Shown one piece after another: positions 17,289 through 26,457 of a stretch of DNA of 64,000 bases. Source of the DNA: Pseudomonas sp. efr-133-TYG-5 (GTDB taxonomy: Bacteria; Pseudomonadota; Gammaproteobacteria; Pseudomonadales; Pseudomonadaceae); contig NZ_JARVSM010000007.1 of NCBI RefSeq assembly GCF_030209175.1, positions 310,001 through 374,000 on the forward strand, in the 5' to 3' direction. The notes beneath the pieces are model-generated. The model made no database searches and had not been told where the DNA came from. It saw nothing but the letters and a program-made list of their open reading frames with translations. The translations under genes and the position numbers were made by a program. How positions within the stretch are numbered: position 1 is the first letter of the stretch; each line of letters opens with the position of its first letter.

Positions 17289-20200
17289 ATGATTGCCCAG
17301 CTGTCGCCCGCAAGCGCTTTGACCGACGATTACCAACAGTTCCTCAACACCCTCAAGGCCAGCGGCTTTCGCGGTGAAATCAGCGCTGATTACGCCAGTC
17401 GCGTGGTGCTGGCGACGGACAACTCGATCTATCAGCGCTTGCCGCGGGCGGCAGTGTTTCCCAAGGACGCCGACGACGTCGCGCTGCTGGCCCGGCTGAT
17501 TGCCGAACCGGCCTACCGTCAGGTGATCATTACCCCTCGCGGCGGTGGTACGGGTACCAATGGCCAGTCGCTGACCGACGGCATCGTCGTCGACCTGTCG
17601 CGACACATGAACCGCATCCTCGAAATCAACGTCGAGCAACGCCGGGTGCGGGTGCAGGCCGGGGTGGTCAAGGATCAGCTCAATGCCGCGCTGAAATCCG
17701 CCGGACTGTTCTTCGCCCCCGAACTGTCGACCTCCAACCGCGCCACCGTCGGCGGCATGATCAACACCGATGCCAGCGGCCAGGGCAGTTGCACCTACGG
17801 CAAGACCCGCGACCACGTGCTCGAACTGCACATGATCCTGCGCGGTGGCGAACGCCTGCACGGGCGGCCGCTGGACGACAGCGAGCTGGCGCAAGCCTGC
17901 GCCCGTGAGGACCGGGTCGGCGAGGTATACCGCTGCGCACGGCAGATCATCGATGAGCAGGGCGAACTGATCCAGCAAACTTTTCCTGACCTCAACCGCT
18001 GCCTGACCGGTTACGACCTGGCGCACCTGCGCGAGGCCGACCAGCGCTTCAACCTCAACAGCGTGCTGTGCGGCGCCGAAGGCTCGCTGGGCTTTGTCGT
18101 CGAGGCGACGTTGAACGTTTTGCCGATTCCCAAGCACACCATGCTGGTGAACATCCGTTACGCCGGGTTCATGGATGCCTTGCGCGATGCCCGCGCGTTG
18201 ATGGCGCTCAAGCCGCTGTCGATCGAGACCGTCGATTCGAAAGTGCTGCTGTTGGCGATGCAGGACATCGTCTGGCACGGTGTCGCCGAGTATTTCCCGC
18301 AGAGCGCCGAGCGGCCGACGCTGGGGATCAACCTGGTGGAGTTCTGCGGCGACGATGCCGACGACCTGCAACGCCGGGTCGAAGCGTTCCTTGAACACCT
18401 CAACAGCGACCGCACGGTGGAGCGCCTGGGGCATACGCTGGCGATCGGCCAGGCGGCGGTGAACAAGGTCTATGGCATGCGCAAGCGCGCGGTCGGCCTG
18501 CTCGGCAACGTTGCCGGGGAAGCGCGGCCGCAGCCGTTTGTCGAAGACACCGCGGTGCCACCGCAACACCTGGCCGAGTACATTGCCGAACTGCGTGACC
18601 TGCTCGACAGCCACGGTTTGCAGTACGGCATGTTCGGTCACGTCGATGCCGGTGTGCTGCATGTACGGCCGATTCTCGATATGAAAGATCCGCAGCAAGC
18701 GGCGCTGGTGCGCCCGGTTTCCGATGGCGTCGCGGCGCTCACCCAGCGTTACGGCGGCCTGTTGTGGGGCGAGCACGGCAAGGGCTTGCGCTCGGAATAT
18801 GCCCCGGCGTTCTTTGGCGAACTGTATCCGGCGTTGCAGGCCCTGAAGGCGGCGTTCGACCCGTACAACCAGTTCAACCCCGGCAAGATCGCCACGCCTG
18901 CGACTGTCAGCGCGGCGCTGTCGAAAATCGACGAAGTGACCCTGCGTGGCGAGCTCGACCGGCAGATCGACGAGAAGGTCTGGCAGAGCTACGGCGCGGC
19001 CATGCACTGCAATGGCAATGGCGCCTGCTACAACTTTGACCCCGACGACGCCATGTGCCCGTCATGGAAAGCCACCCGCGAGCGTGCCCAGTCGCCGAAG
19101 GGCCGAGCCTCGCTGATCCGTGAATGGTTGCGTCTGCAGGGCGCGGCGGGCGTCGATGTACTGGCGGACAGCAACCGTCGGCCAGCGTTTTTCACGACAT
19201 TGCTGCAGCGCTGGCGCAACAGCCGTGCCCAGGCCGAGGACTTTTCCCACGAAGTCTATGACGCCATGGCCGGGTGCCTGGCGTGCAAGTCCTGCGCGGG
19301 GCAATGCCCAGTGAAGGTCAACGTGCCGGAATTCCGCTCGCGCTTCCTTGAGCTGTACCACACCCGCTATCTGCGCCCGGCGCGCGACTATCTGATCGCC
19401 TCGCTGGAGTACAGCATCCCGTACATGGCGTGGATTGCGCTGCTCTACAACGGTTTGATGGGCGCTGCGTTCAGCCGCAAATGGCTCGAACGGCTGGGCG
19501 GCATGGTCGATGTGCCGCTGCTCAGTCGTTTTGATTTCCACGCGGCGCTGCGCCGCTGGCAGGTGCAACCGGCGACCGTGGCGACGCTCTCGGCTCTGAC
19601 CCAGGCTCAGCGCGAACGCAGCGTGGTCCTGGTCCAGGATGCGTTTACGCGCTACTTCGAGGCACCGCTGCTGGCGGATCTGCTCGAGCTGATTTCGCGC
19701 CTCGGTTATCAGGTCTACCTGGCGCCGTTCAGCGCCAACGGCAAACCGCTGCACGTGCAGGGGTTCCTCGCGGCGTTCAATCGTGCGGCGCTGCGCAATG
19801 CCCGGCAACTGCGCGAGCTGGCCGCCATCGGCGTGCCGCTGGTGGGTCTGGACCCGGCCATGACCCTGGTCTATCGCCAGGAATACCTCAAGGTGCCGGG
19901 CATGCAGGATTGCCCCGAGGTCGCGCTGCTGCAAGAGTGGTTGCTCAAGGTGCTGCCGCAGAAAAGCGCTCAGGGCGGCGCCAACGCCTTCCGCCTGCTG
20001 GCGCACTGCACCGAGAAAACCAATGCACCGGCGGCCACGCGCCAGTGGGAGCAACTGTTCGAACGCGTCGGTCTGAAACTGGCCACCCAGGCCACCGGTT
20101 GCTGTGGCATGTCCGGAACTTACGGCCACGAAGCGCGCAATCGGCAGCACTCGGCAGTGATCTTCGAGCAGTCGTGGGCTCGCCAGATCGAGGCACCGGC

Positions 20201-20318
20201 GGAGCACGGCGAGGCCCTGGCCACCGGTTATTCGTGCCGCAGTCAGGTCAAGCGCGAGGCGGATCAGCAGCTGCGCCATCCGTTGCAGGTGCTGCTGCAA
20301 AGGCTACGGCAGGCTTGA
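17289..20318 (+). CDS. ydiJ: D-2-hydroxyglutarate dehydrogenase, YdiJ type (FAD and Fe-S)
   Basis: 1009 residues, close to E. coli YdiJ (1018). The FAD_binding_4 domain (about residues 45-220) shows TPRGGGTGTNGQSL and STSNRATVGGMINTDASGQG. The FAD-linked oxidase C-terminal domain follows to about 540, with LRSEYAPAFFGEL and FNPGKIATP. A C-terminal iron-sulfur half has CLACKSCAGQCP (about 660) and a CCG-type motif GCCGMSGTYGHEARN (about 937). The enzyme oxidises D-2-hydroxyglutarate to 2-oxoglutarate, cleaning up the by-product of serine synthesis and feeding electrons to a membrane acceptor. It is monocistronic with a strong terminator. Confidence 0.93.
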   Translation: MIAQLSPASALTDDYQQFLNTLKASGFRGEISADYASRVVLATDNSIYQRLPRAAVFPKDADDVALLARLIAEPAYRQVIITPRGGGTGTNGQSLTDGIVVDLSRHMNRILEINVEQRRVRVQAGVVKDQLNAALKSAGLFFAPELSTSNRATVGGMINTDASGQGSCTYGKTRDHVLELHMILRGGERLHGRPLDDSELAQACAREDRVGEVYRCARQIIDEQGELIQQTFPDLNRCLTGYDLAHLREADQRFNLNSVLCGAEGSLGFVVEATLNVLPIPKHTMLVNIRYAGFMDALRDARALMALKPLSIETVDSKVLLLAMQDIVWHGVAEYFPQSAERPTLGINLVEFCGDDADDLQRRVEAFLEHLNSDRTVERLGHTLAIGQAAVNKVYGMRKRAVGLLGNVAGEARPQPFVEDTAVPPQHLAEYIAELRDLLDSHGLQYGMFGHVDAGVLHVRPILDMKDPQQAALVRPVSDGVAALTQRYGGLLWGEHGKGLRSEYAPAFFGELYPALQALKAAFDPYNQFNPGKIATPATVSAALSKIDEVTLRGELDRQIDEKVWQSYGAAMHCNGNGACYNFDPDDAMCPSWKATRERAQSPKGRASLIREWLRLQGAAGVDVLADSNRRPAFFTTLLQRWRNSRAQAEDFSHEVYDAMAGCLACKSCAGQCPVKVNVPEFRSRFLELYHTRYLRPARDYLIASLEYSIPYMAWIALLYNGLMGAAFSRKWLERLGGMVDVPLLSRFDFHAALRRWQVQPATVATLSALTQAQRERSVVLVQDAFTRYFEAPLLADLLELISRLGYQVYLAPFSANGKPLHVQGFLAAFNRAALRNARQLRELAAIGVPLVGLDPAMTLVYRQEYLKVPGMQDCPEVALLQEWLLKVLPQKSAQGGANAFRLLAHCTEKTNAPAATRQWEQLFERVGLKLATQATGCCGMSGTYGHEARNRQHSAVIFEQSWARQIEAPAEHGEALATGYSCRSQVKREADQQLRHPLQVLLQRLRQA

Positions 20319-20345
20319 GCAAAGCTGTCGCGGCCTGAATGAACA

Positions 20346-20380
20346 ACGCCCGGAAGCAGGCTGCTTCCGGGCGTTTTTTT
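20346..20380 (+). terminator. Intrinsic terminator of ydiJ
   Basis: GC-rich stem ACGCCCGGAAGCAG / CTGCTTCCGGGCGT followed by a run of T residues, 28 bases after the ydiJ stop. Confidence 0.92.
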
Positions 20381-20388
20381 GCATCGGC

Positions 20389-21780
20389 TCAGCGACGATC
20401 CAGCCACACGGTCTGGGCGTTGCAGAACTCGCGTACGCCGAAGTGCGAGAGCTCGCGGCCGAAACCGCTTTTCTTCACGCCGCCGAAGGTCACGCGCGGA
20501 TCGCTCGCCGAGTAGCCGTTGATGAACACGCCGCCGGTTTCCAGTTCGCCGGTCAGTTGCTGCGCCAGGGCGACATTGGCGGTGTAGATCGTCGCGGTCA
20601 GGCCGAACTCGCTATCGTTGGCCAGGGCCACGGCATGCGCGCAATCGCGGGCGGTGATGATCGACGCGACCGGGCCGAACAGCTCCTGTTGGAACGAGGT
20701 CATGCGATCGGTGACGTCGGCCAGCACCGTTGGCTGGTAGTAATTGCCCGACCCTTCGGCCTTGCCGCCGCCGAGCAGCAGGGTCGCGCCTTCTTCGAGG
20801 GTGGCACGCACTTGTTGATCGAGCTCGTCACGCAGGTCGAAACGCGCCATCGGGCCGATGTAGGTATCGGCGGACAGTGGATCGCCGACCTTCAACTTGC
20901 GCGTTGCCTCGACGAATCGGCGGGTGAACTCCTCGACCACGCCGGCCTCGACGATCAGGCGTTTGGCGGCCGCGCAGACCTGGCCGGAGTTCTGGTAACG
21001 GCCGATCACGGCGGCTTGTACGGCTTCGTCGAGGTCGGCGTCATTGAGCACGATGAACGGGTCGGAACCGCCCAGCTCCAGCACGCATTTTTTCAATGCG
21101 GCGCCGGCCTGGGCCCCGATGGCCTGGCCTGCACGCACGCTGCCGGTCAGGGTCACCGCGGCGATGCGCGGGTCGGCGATGGCGCTGGAGACGCCGTCCG
21201 GCGTGACGTTGATGACTTCGAACACGCCGTCGGCGAAACCGGCACGGCTGAAGGCGTCACGCAGCAGGTAGGCGCTGCCCATTACGTTGGGCGCATGCTT
21301 GAGCACATAGGTATTGCCGGCAAGCAGCGTCGGCACCGCGCCGCGCAGCACCTGCCAGATCGGGAAGTTCCACGGCATCACCGCCAGGATCGGGCCCAGC
21401 GGACGGTATTCGATGCGCGCCTTGCCACCTTCGACCTGCGTTGGTTCGGCGTCGAGCATGGCCGGGCCGTGTTCGGCGTACCACTCGCAGAGCTTGGCGC
21501 ATTTTTCGATTTCGCCACGGGCCTGGGCAATCGGCTTGCCCATTTCCCGGGTGATCATGGTGGCCATTTCCTCAGCACCTTCGCGCAGGGCGCCGGCGAG
21601 GGCGGTCAGCGCACGGGAGCGGTCCTGCAGCGGCTTGCGCTTCCACTTGTTGAAGGCGAACGCAGCGCGCGTCAGCGCGGCATCCAGCGCCGCGGCCGAT
21701 TCGAACGGGTAATGGCCGATCTGCTCGCCGGTGGCCGGGTTGATCGAAATGGCGTGAGTCTGGCTGGTGATCGGGTTCAT
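20389..21780 (-). CDS. sad: NAD-dependent succinate-semialdehyde dehydrogenase
   Basis: 463 residues from the ATG at 21780; the frame runs on upstream but the family begins at MNPITSQTHAISINPATGEQ. Aldehyde dehydrogenase motifs: MPWNFPIWQVLRGAVPTLL, TLTGSVRAGQAIG (cofactor), ELGGSDPFIVL (general base Glu), and GQVCAAAKR with the catalytic Cys near residue 265. Length and sequence match E. coli Sad/YneI (462). It oxidises succinate semialdehyde to succinate, late in putrescine and 4-aminobutyrate degradation. It is divergent from a PtrR homologue, exactly as yneI/yneJ are in E. coli. Confidence 0.93.
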   Translation of the reverse strand: MNPITSQTHAISINPATGEQIGHYPFESAAALDAALTRAAFAFNKWKRKPLQDRSRALTALAGALREGAEEMATMITREMGKPIAQARGEIEKCAKLCEWYAEHGPAMLDAEPTQVEGGKARIEYRPLGPILAVMPWNFPIWQVLRGAVPTLLAGNTYVLKHAPNVMGSAYLLRDAFSRAGFADGVFEVINVTPDGVSSAIADPRIAAVTLTGSVRAGQAIGAQAGAALKKCVLELGGSDPFIVLNDADLDEAVQAAVIGRYQNSGQVCAAAKRLIVEAGVVEEFTRRFVEATRKLKVGDPLSADTYIGPMARFDLRDELDQQVRATLEEGATLLLGGGKAEGSGNYYQPTVLADVTDRMTSFQQELFGPVASIITARDCAHAVALANDSEFGLTATIYTANVALAQQLTGELETGGVFINGYSASDPRVTFGGVKKSGFGRELSHFGVREFCNAQTVWLDRR

Positions 21781-21882
21781 GGCATCGTCCTGCGAATGAA
21801 GTGATGGGCCTAGAGTAGGCTGGCGTTTGTTTTCTGGAAACTGAATAATAAAGATCGTTTCTTTCACGATTGGAGAATGACT

Positions 21883-22761
21883 ATGGATCTGGTGCAGCTG
21901 GAAATCTTCAAGGCCGTGGCCGAGCACGGCAGCATCAGTGCCGCAGCGGCGCAGATCCATCGCGTGCCGTCGAACCTGACCACGCGGATCAAACAACTGG
22001 AACAGGATCTCGGCGTCGATCTGTTCATCCGTGAGAAAAGTCGCCTGCGTCTGTCGCCGGCCGGCTGGAGTTTTCTCGACTACGCGCGGCGCATCCTCGA
22101 TCTGGTCGAGGAAGCCCGGGCGACGGTGGCGGGCGAAGAGCCTCAGGGCGCGTTTCCATTGGGGTCGCTGGAGAGCACGGCGGCAGTGCGCATTCCTGAA
22201 TTGCTGGCGGCCTACAACCAGCAGCACCCGAAAGTCGACCTCGATCTGTCGACCGGGCCTTCCGGGACGATGATCGATGGCGTGCTGTCGGGGCGTCTGG
22301 CGGCGGCTTTCGTCGACGGCCCGGTGTTGCATCCGGCGCTGGAGGGCGTACCGGCGTTCGAGGAGGAGATGGTCATCATCGCGCCGCTGAACCACGCGCC
22401 GGTGCAGCGTGCCGCCGACGTCAACGGCGAGAACATTTACGCGTTTCGCTCCAACTGCTCCTATCGGCATCACTTCGAAAAATGGTTCAGTACCGATGCC
22501 GCCGTGCCCGGGAAGATTTTTGAAATGGAGTCCTATCACGGCATGCTCGCCTGTGTCAGCGCGGGCGCGGGCCTGGCCTTGATGCCGCGCAAAATGCTGC
22601 AGAGCATGCCGGGCAGTGCCACGGTCAGCGTCTGGCCGCTGGCGAAGGATTTCCGCTACCTGACCACCTGGCTGGTATGGCGCCGGGGCACGGTTTCGCG
22701 CAGTCTGAGCATGTTTGTGCGCTTGCTCGAGGAGCGCGGCGTGGTGCCTGCAGAAGAGTAA
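21883..22761 (+). CDS. ptrR: LysR-family regulator PtrR (YneJ homologue)
   Basis: 292 residues from the ATG at 21883, chosen over an ATG two codons earlier because TTGGAG (21870-21875) is correctly spaced only for the second. The sequence is strikingly like E. coli PtrR/YneJ: HRVPSNLTTRIKQLE in the HTH, LGSLESTAAVRIPELL, TGPSGTMIDGVLSG, and MESYHGMLACVSAGAGLAL. In E. coli PtrR regulates sad and putrescine use, and the same divergent arrangement here supports that role. The shared 100-base intergenic region should hold the operator. Confidence 0.93.
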   Translation: MDLVQLEIFKAVAEHGSISAAAAQIHRVPSNLTTRIKQLEQDLGVDLFIREKSRLRLSPAGWSFLDYARRILDLVEEARATVAGEEPQGAFPLGSLESTAAVRIPELLAAYNQQHPKVDLDLSTGPSGTMIDGVLSGRLAAAFVDGPVLHPALEGVPAFEEEMVIIAPLNHAPVQRAADVNGENIYAFRSNCSYRHHFEKWFSTDAAVPGKIFEMESYHGMLACVSAGAGLALMPRKMLQSMPGSATVSVWPLAKDFRYLTTWLVWRRGTVSRSLSMFVRLLEERGVVPAEE

Positions 22762-22858
22762 TTGACACTTTGTGTCATGGCTGTATCTTTAGCGGCGTTA
22801 CGCAATATAAAAAACTATACAGCGCACTGCCTGTGCGATCAGCCACAAGGAATCAGCG

Positions 22859-23521
22859 ATGACCCCAGCCCTGAGCGGCAAAGAGGCGGTAGGCGAACGT
22901 TTTGTCCTCGAGACGATGCGCCATGCCCAGCAGTTGACCTGGCAAGCCGTCGACGCCATTGCCCAGGCGATCAAGCCTGGCATGCTCGAATCCGAAGCGC
23001 AGGCGCGCGGCAAGGAGATCCTCGCCGGACTGGGCATGGACCGCATCTGGCATCCGTTGTTGATCCGCTTCGGCGCCAACACCCTGAAGACCTTCAAGCA
23101 GCGCTCCGACGGTGACCCGGTGTTGGGCGAGACGGATATTTTCTTCATCGACATGGGCGTGGTCTGGCAAGGTCATGAGGGCGATGCCGGTGCCACGTAC
23201 ACCACCGGTGCCGATCCGCAGATGATTGCCTGTGCCGCCGCGGCCAAAGCGTTGTTCATGCGGGTCGAGGCGTTGTGGCGCGAGGGCGTTTCCTGCGCCG
23301 AGCTGTATCGCTATGCCGCCGAGCAAGCGCAGGCCATGGGCTGGAAATTGAATCTGGATATCAAGGGCCACCGGGTCAGCGATTTTCCCCATGCGATTTA
23401 CAAGGGCGGTGATCTGGGCAACTTCGAACAGCCACCGAGTGCCGGGGTGTGGATCCTGGAAATCCAGATCGCCCATCCCGAGTTGCCGTACGGCGCTTTC
23501 TACGAAGACCTGCTGATCTGA
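22859..23521 (+). CDS. M24-family metallopeptidase, short form
   Basis: 220 residues, only the 'pita-bread' catalytic domain. The five metal ligands expected for M24 are present: Asp in FFIDMGVVW, Asp eleven residues later in HEGDAGATY, His in IKGHRVSDFPH, Glu in WILEIQIAHP and Glu in AFYEDLLI. This supports a real dinuclear metal peptidase, either an aminopeptidase, a Xaa-Pro peptidase or a creatinase-like enzyme. The gene follows ptrR by about 100 bases. The substrate is unknown. Confidence 0.85.
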   Translation: MTPALSGKEAVGERFVLETMRHAQQLTWQAVDAIAQAIKPGMLESEAQARGKEILAGLGMDRIWHPLLIRFGANTLKTFKQRSDGDPVLGETDIFFIDMGVVWQGHEGDAGATYTTGADPQMIACAAAAKALFMRVEALWREGVSCAELYRYAAEQAQAMGWKLNLDIKGHRVSDFPHAIYKGGDLGNFEQPPSAGVWILEIQIAHPELPYGAFYEDLLI

Positions 23522-23613
23522 GCCCCGCACATTCAAGGACCGCACATGAGCCCCGTCACAGAAGAGACCGTGTTGCTGTGATCCTGTGGCTGATCGATTG
23601 CCCGGCCTTGAGG

Positions 23614-23654
23614 AAAAATGCCCGGTTCGGTGATGCACCGAACCGGGCATTTTT
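23614..23654. terminator. Bidirectional intrinsic terminator
   Basis: Nineteen-base perfect arms (AAAAATGCCCGGTTCGGTG and its complement) around a three-base loop, with A/T tails at both ends. It separates the M24 gene from the convergent aldehyde dehydrogenase gene, whose stop codon it abuts. Confidence 0.93.
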
Positions 23655-25219
23655 CATTGGCCATCGATACTGCGCGGCACGTTCAGTGGATTGCCGTCAC
23701 GCAGCACCGGCGGCAACAACGCGTCCGGAAAGCCCTGATAGGCCACCGGCCGCAGGAAGCGCTCGATTGCGCTCATGCCGACCGAGGTAAAGCGGCTGTC
23801 CGTAGTGGCGGGGAAGGGGCCGCCGTGGACGGTGGCGAAGGTCACTTCCTGGGGATGGGCGAAGGCGTTGACCACGATACGCCCGGTGCGCCGTTCGAGA
23901 ATCGGCAACAGGCGCCGCGCCAGTGCCAGGTCGGCGTCTTCGAGGTGCATCGCGGCGCTGAGTTGGCCGCGCAACGCGCGGGCGACCGCGAGCAGTTCTT
24001 CTTCGTCACTGACCGTCACCAGCAGCGCGGATGGGCCGAACACTTCATGGGCCAGCGCCGGCTCGGCGAGCAAGCGCTGCCCGTCGACTTCCAGCAGGGC
24101 CGCGTGCCCCTCGAAAGCCGCATCGGCGGGCGTGCCCACGGCCACGGGATCGGCGCCGGCGCTTTGCAGGGCGGCCAGGCCTTTGACGTAGGCGCCATGA
24201 ATGCCCGGCGTGAGCATGGTGCGCGCTGGCGCGGCGGTCACCCGGTGGATCATTGCGCTGCGCAGTTCAGCAAAGCCCGGGCCTTTGATCGCGATCAGGA
24301 TCGACGGACACAGGCAGGCCTGGCCAACGTTGACCAGCATGCGTTCGATGAAGCCGTCGCCGATCGGCGCACCGCGGGCGGCCAGTGCCTGAGGCAGGAT
24401 GAAGGTCGGGTTGACGCTGGTCATTTCGCTGAATACCGGGATCGGCTCGGGGCGCAGCTGCGCACGGCGATACAGGGCCATGCCGCCCGCTTCGGAACCG
24501 GTAAAGGTCACTGCCTTGATCAGCGGGTGGTCGACCAGCGCCTCGCCAATGGCATTGCCGCTGCCGCGCAGCATGGCAAACACGCCTTCATGCAGGCCAT
24601 GTTGCTGCAGCGCTTTGCGGATCGCCCGGGCCTGGATTTCCGAAGCGCCGGGGTGCGCGTTGTGGGCCTTGAGCACCACCGTCGCACCGGCCGCCAGGGC
24701 TGAGGCGGTGTCGCCGCCCGCCACCGAGTAAGCGATGGGAAAATTGCTCGCACCAAAAATCGCCACGGGGCCGATGGCGATTTTCTGCAGGCGATGATCC
24801 ATCCGTGGCCGCGGTTGGCGCTCGGGCTGGGCCGGATCGATGGCCAGTTGCAGGAAGCGCCCCCTGCGCACCACGTCGGCGAACTGGCGGAACTGCGTCG
24901 CGGCTTTGCCCGCTTCGCCCTCGAGCTGGGCCTGGGGCAGGCCGGTTTCCAGGGCGGCGCGTGCAGCGAGTTCCGCGCGCACGGCGTCGAGGTTGTCGGC
25001 GATGGTTTCCAGAAACGCCGCGCGCTCGGTCAGCGACGTGTGGCTGTAGCTGTCGAACGCTGCATCCGCGAGCGTCGCGGCCTGCTCGACCTGCGCTGCG
25101 CCACCGAAGGCGAAACTCGGTTCGAGCCACTCATTGGTCGCCGGATTCAGCGCCTGCATCGAGCCCTCGGTGGCGAGGACATCCGTGGCGCCGATCAGCA
25201 GATTGCCGGTCAGATTCAT
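23654..25219 (-). CDS. Aldehyde dehydrogenase of the 2,5-dioxovalerate/alpha-ketoglutaric semialdehyde dehydrogenase group
   Basis: 521 residues. The N-terminal MNLTGNLLIGATDV, the NADP-type IFGASNFPIAYSVAGGDTAS segment, and FSEMTSVNP (general base Glu) are typical of the KGSADH group, which oxidises 2-oxoglutarate semialdehyde to 2-oxoglutarate in sugar-acid or hydroxyproline breakdown. The catalytic loop reads NVGQACLCPSILI, whereas the usual form is GQFCTNPG; the catalytic Cys is retained but its surroundings differ. The start overlaps the stop of the upstream hydrolase gene (ATGA), so the two form an operon. The true aldehyde may differ from the family default. Confidence 0.85.
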   Translation of the reverse strand: MNLTGNLLIGATDVLATEGSMQALNPATNEWLEPSFAFGGAAQVEQAATLADAAFDSYSHTSLTERAAFLETIADNLDAVRAELAARAALETGLPQAQLEGEAGKAATQFRQFADVVRRGRFLQLAIDPAQPERQPRPRMDHRLQKIAIGPVAIFGASNFPIAYSVAGGDTASALAAGATVVLKAHNAHPGASEIQARAIRKALQQHGLHEGVFAMLRGSGNAIGEALVDHPLIKAVTFTGSEAGGMALYRRAQLRPEPIPVFSEMTSVNPTFILPQALAARGAPIGDGFIERMLVNVGQACLCPSILIAIKGPGFAELRSAMIHRVTAAPARTMLTPGIHGAYVKGLAALQSAGADPVAVGTPADAAFEGHAALLEVDGQRLLAEPALAHEVFGPSALLVTVSDEEELLAVARALRGQLSAAMHLEDADLALARRLLPILERRTGRIVVNAFAHPQEVTFATVHGGPFPATTDSRFTSVGMSAIERFLRPVAYQGFPDALLPPVLRDGNPLNVPRSIDGQ

Positions 25220-25854
25220 TTCGCTGCACCCTGCGGCTGGAGGTTGGCGATCAGTTCTGCGGTGGTGGTAATGGCGTGGGCGAACGTCGGACCGTTCAGC
25301 TCGTGGGCGGCGTGCATCATCTCTGGTTTGAGCGCGGCGGTGGCGTCACGCACCAGGGTCACGTGGTAGCCGAGTTCCGCGGCGTAACGCGCGGTCGCCT
25401 CGATGCAGGTGTTGGCCAGCAGACCGACGATGATCACGTGGGTGATGCCTTGCTGCTTCAGGCGCAGATCCAGGTCGGTGTTGGCGAAACCACTCGAACC
25501 CCAGTGTTCCTGCACGACGATGTCGCCGTCCCGCGGCGCGAAGTCCGGGTGCCATTCGCCGCCCCATTCACCGCGGGCGAAGGTGTGCGAGTGCATGATC
25601 TTGCATTGGGTCGGGGTCGGGTGAGCCCAGTTTTCGTAGTCGCCTTGGGTCCAGCGGTGATGGGGTACGATGACCACCGGAATCTTCAGGTCGCGGACCG
25701 CACGGTCGAGTGTGCGCAGGTTGTCGAGCAGGCCGTTCTGCTCGGCCATCGGTTTGATCAGCGGGAAGATCTTGCCGCCGTCGGAAAGAAAATCGTTGTA
25801 CGGATCGACCAGCAGGTAGGCGGTACGGTCCAGCGGATAAAGAGGGTTCGACAT
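25216..25854 (-). CDS. Isochorismatase-family cysteine hydrolase
   Basis: 212 residues from the ATG at 25854. The catalytic triad pattern is visible: Asp in TAYLLVDPYNDFL (about residue 16), Lys or its surroundings in the central part, and Cys in VGLLANTCIEATARYAAELG. Family members hydrolyse amides such as N-carbamoylsarcosine, ureidoacrylate or nicotinamide. The gene overlaps the aldehyde dehydrogenase gene by four bases and is divergent from an HxlR regulator, suggesting a small amide or aldehyde breakdown pathway. Confidence 0.87.
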   Translation of the reverse strand: MSNPLYPLDRTAYLLVDPYNDFLSDGGKIFPLIKPMAEQNGLLDNLRTLDRAVRDLKIPVVIVPHHRWTQGDYENWAHPTPTQCKIMHSHTFARGEWGGEWHPDFAPRDGDIVVQEHWGSSGFANTDLDLRLKQQGITHVIIVGLLANTCIEATARYAAELGYHVTLVRDATAALKPEMMHAAHELNGPTFAHAITTTAELIANLQPQGAAK

Positions 25855-25910
25855 GGCTGTTTGCTCCGGCAATGGGCTTGATCGGTGCACAGGGCTTGTC
25901 CCGGCATCGT

Positions 25911-25933
25911 GTTGATATGATAATCATAGTAAC
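25911..25933. promoter_or_regulatory. Candidate HxlR operator
   Basis: Imperfect palindrome GTTGATATGA-TAA-TCATAGTAAC, with eight of ten pairs matched, in the intergenic region between the divergent hydrolase and HxlR genes. Size and position fit an autoregulated HxlR dimer site controlling both directions. Confidence 0.6.
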
Positions 25934-25953
25934 TAGGAAAGAGGCAAGCCCTG

Positions 25954-26451
25954 ATGGCAGTAAACGATAGTCGTGCCGAGACGCTGTGCCCGATCGCCCG
26001 GGCCGAGTCGATCGTCGGCGATCGCTGGACGGTGCTGGTGTTGCGCGAGTTGTTCATGGGCAACCACCGCTACGACGAGATCCAGGCGCAGACCGGCGGC
26101 ACACCGCAGATGGTCGCCACTCGTCTGAAAAGCCTGGAGGCCGACGGGTTGCTCGAGCGGCGTTTGTACAACGAGCGGCCCAAACGCTACGAGTACCACC
26201 TCACGCCGAAAGGCGAGGCGTTCTATCCGGTGGTGATTGCGTTGCGGGCGTGGGGGGAAACCTGGTGCAAGACCGCGGAGGAGGGGCTGGCGGTGAACAT
26301 GACCCACACCACCTGCAACCACAACGCCGGCCTCGGCCCGCTGTGTGCGCATTGCGGTGAGGTGTTGCGCCGCGAAGACCTGATCAGCCAGCCGCAGCCA
26401 GCCTATGCCGCTGAACGCCAGGCGCGGCGCGAGGCGTTCAAGGCGAAATAA
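25954..26451 (+). CDS. HxlR-family transcriptional regulator
   Basis: 165 residues. The winged-helix core reads CPIARAESIVGDRWTVLVLR, with the conserved Cys near the N-terminus used by some HxlR proteins to sense aldehydes or electrophiles, then GGTPQMVATRLKSLEADGLL and YHLTPKGEAFYPVV. Unlike minimal HxlR proteins it has a 50-residue C-terminal extension with a possible metal site (CNHNAGLGPLCAHCG). It probably represses the divergent hydrolase/aldehyde dehydrogenase operon. Confidence 0.9.
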   Translation: MAVNDSRAETLCPIARAESIVGDRWTVLVLRELFMGNHRYDEIQAQTGGTPQMVATRLKSLEADGLLERRLYNERPKRYEYHLTPKGEAFYPVVIALRAWGETWCKTAEEGLAVNMTHTTCNHNAGLGPLCAHCGEVLRREDLISQPQPAYAAERQARREAFKAK

Positions 26452-26457
26452 CCCGGC

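Noticed and set aside
17142..19007. A 621-residue open frame opposite ydiJ
   Set aside because: The plus strand has a full-length YdiJ with all motifs; the minus frame is a GC-rich shadow.
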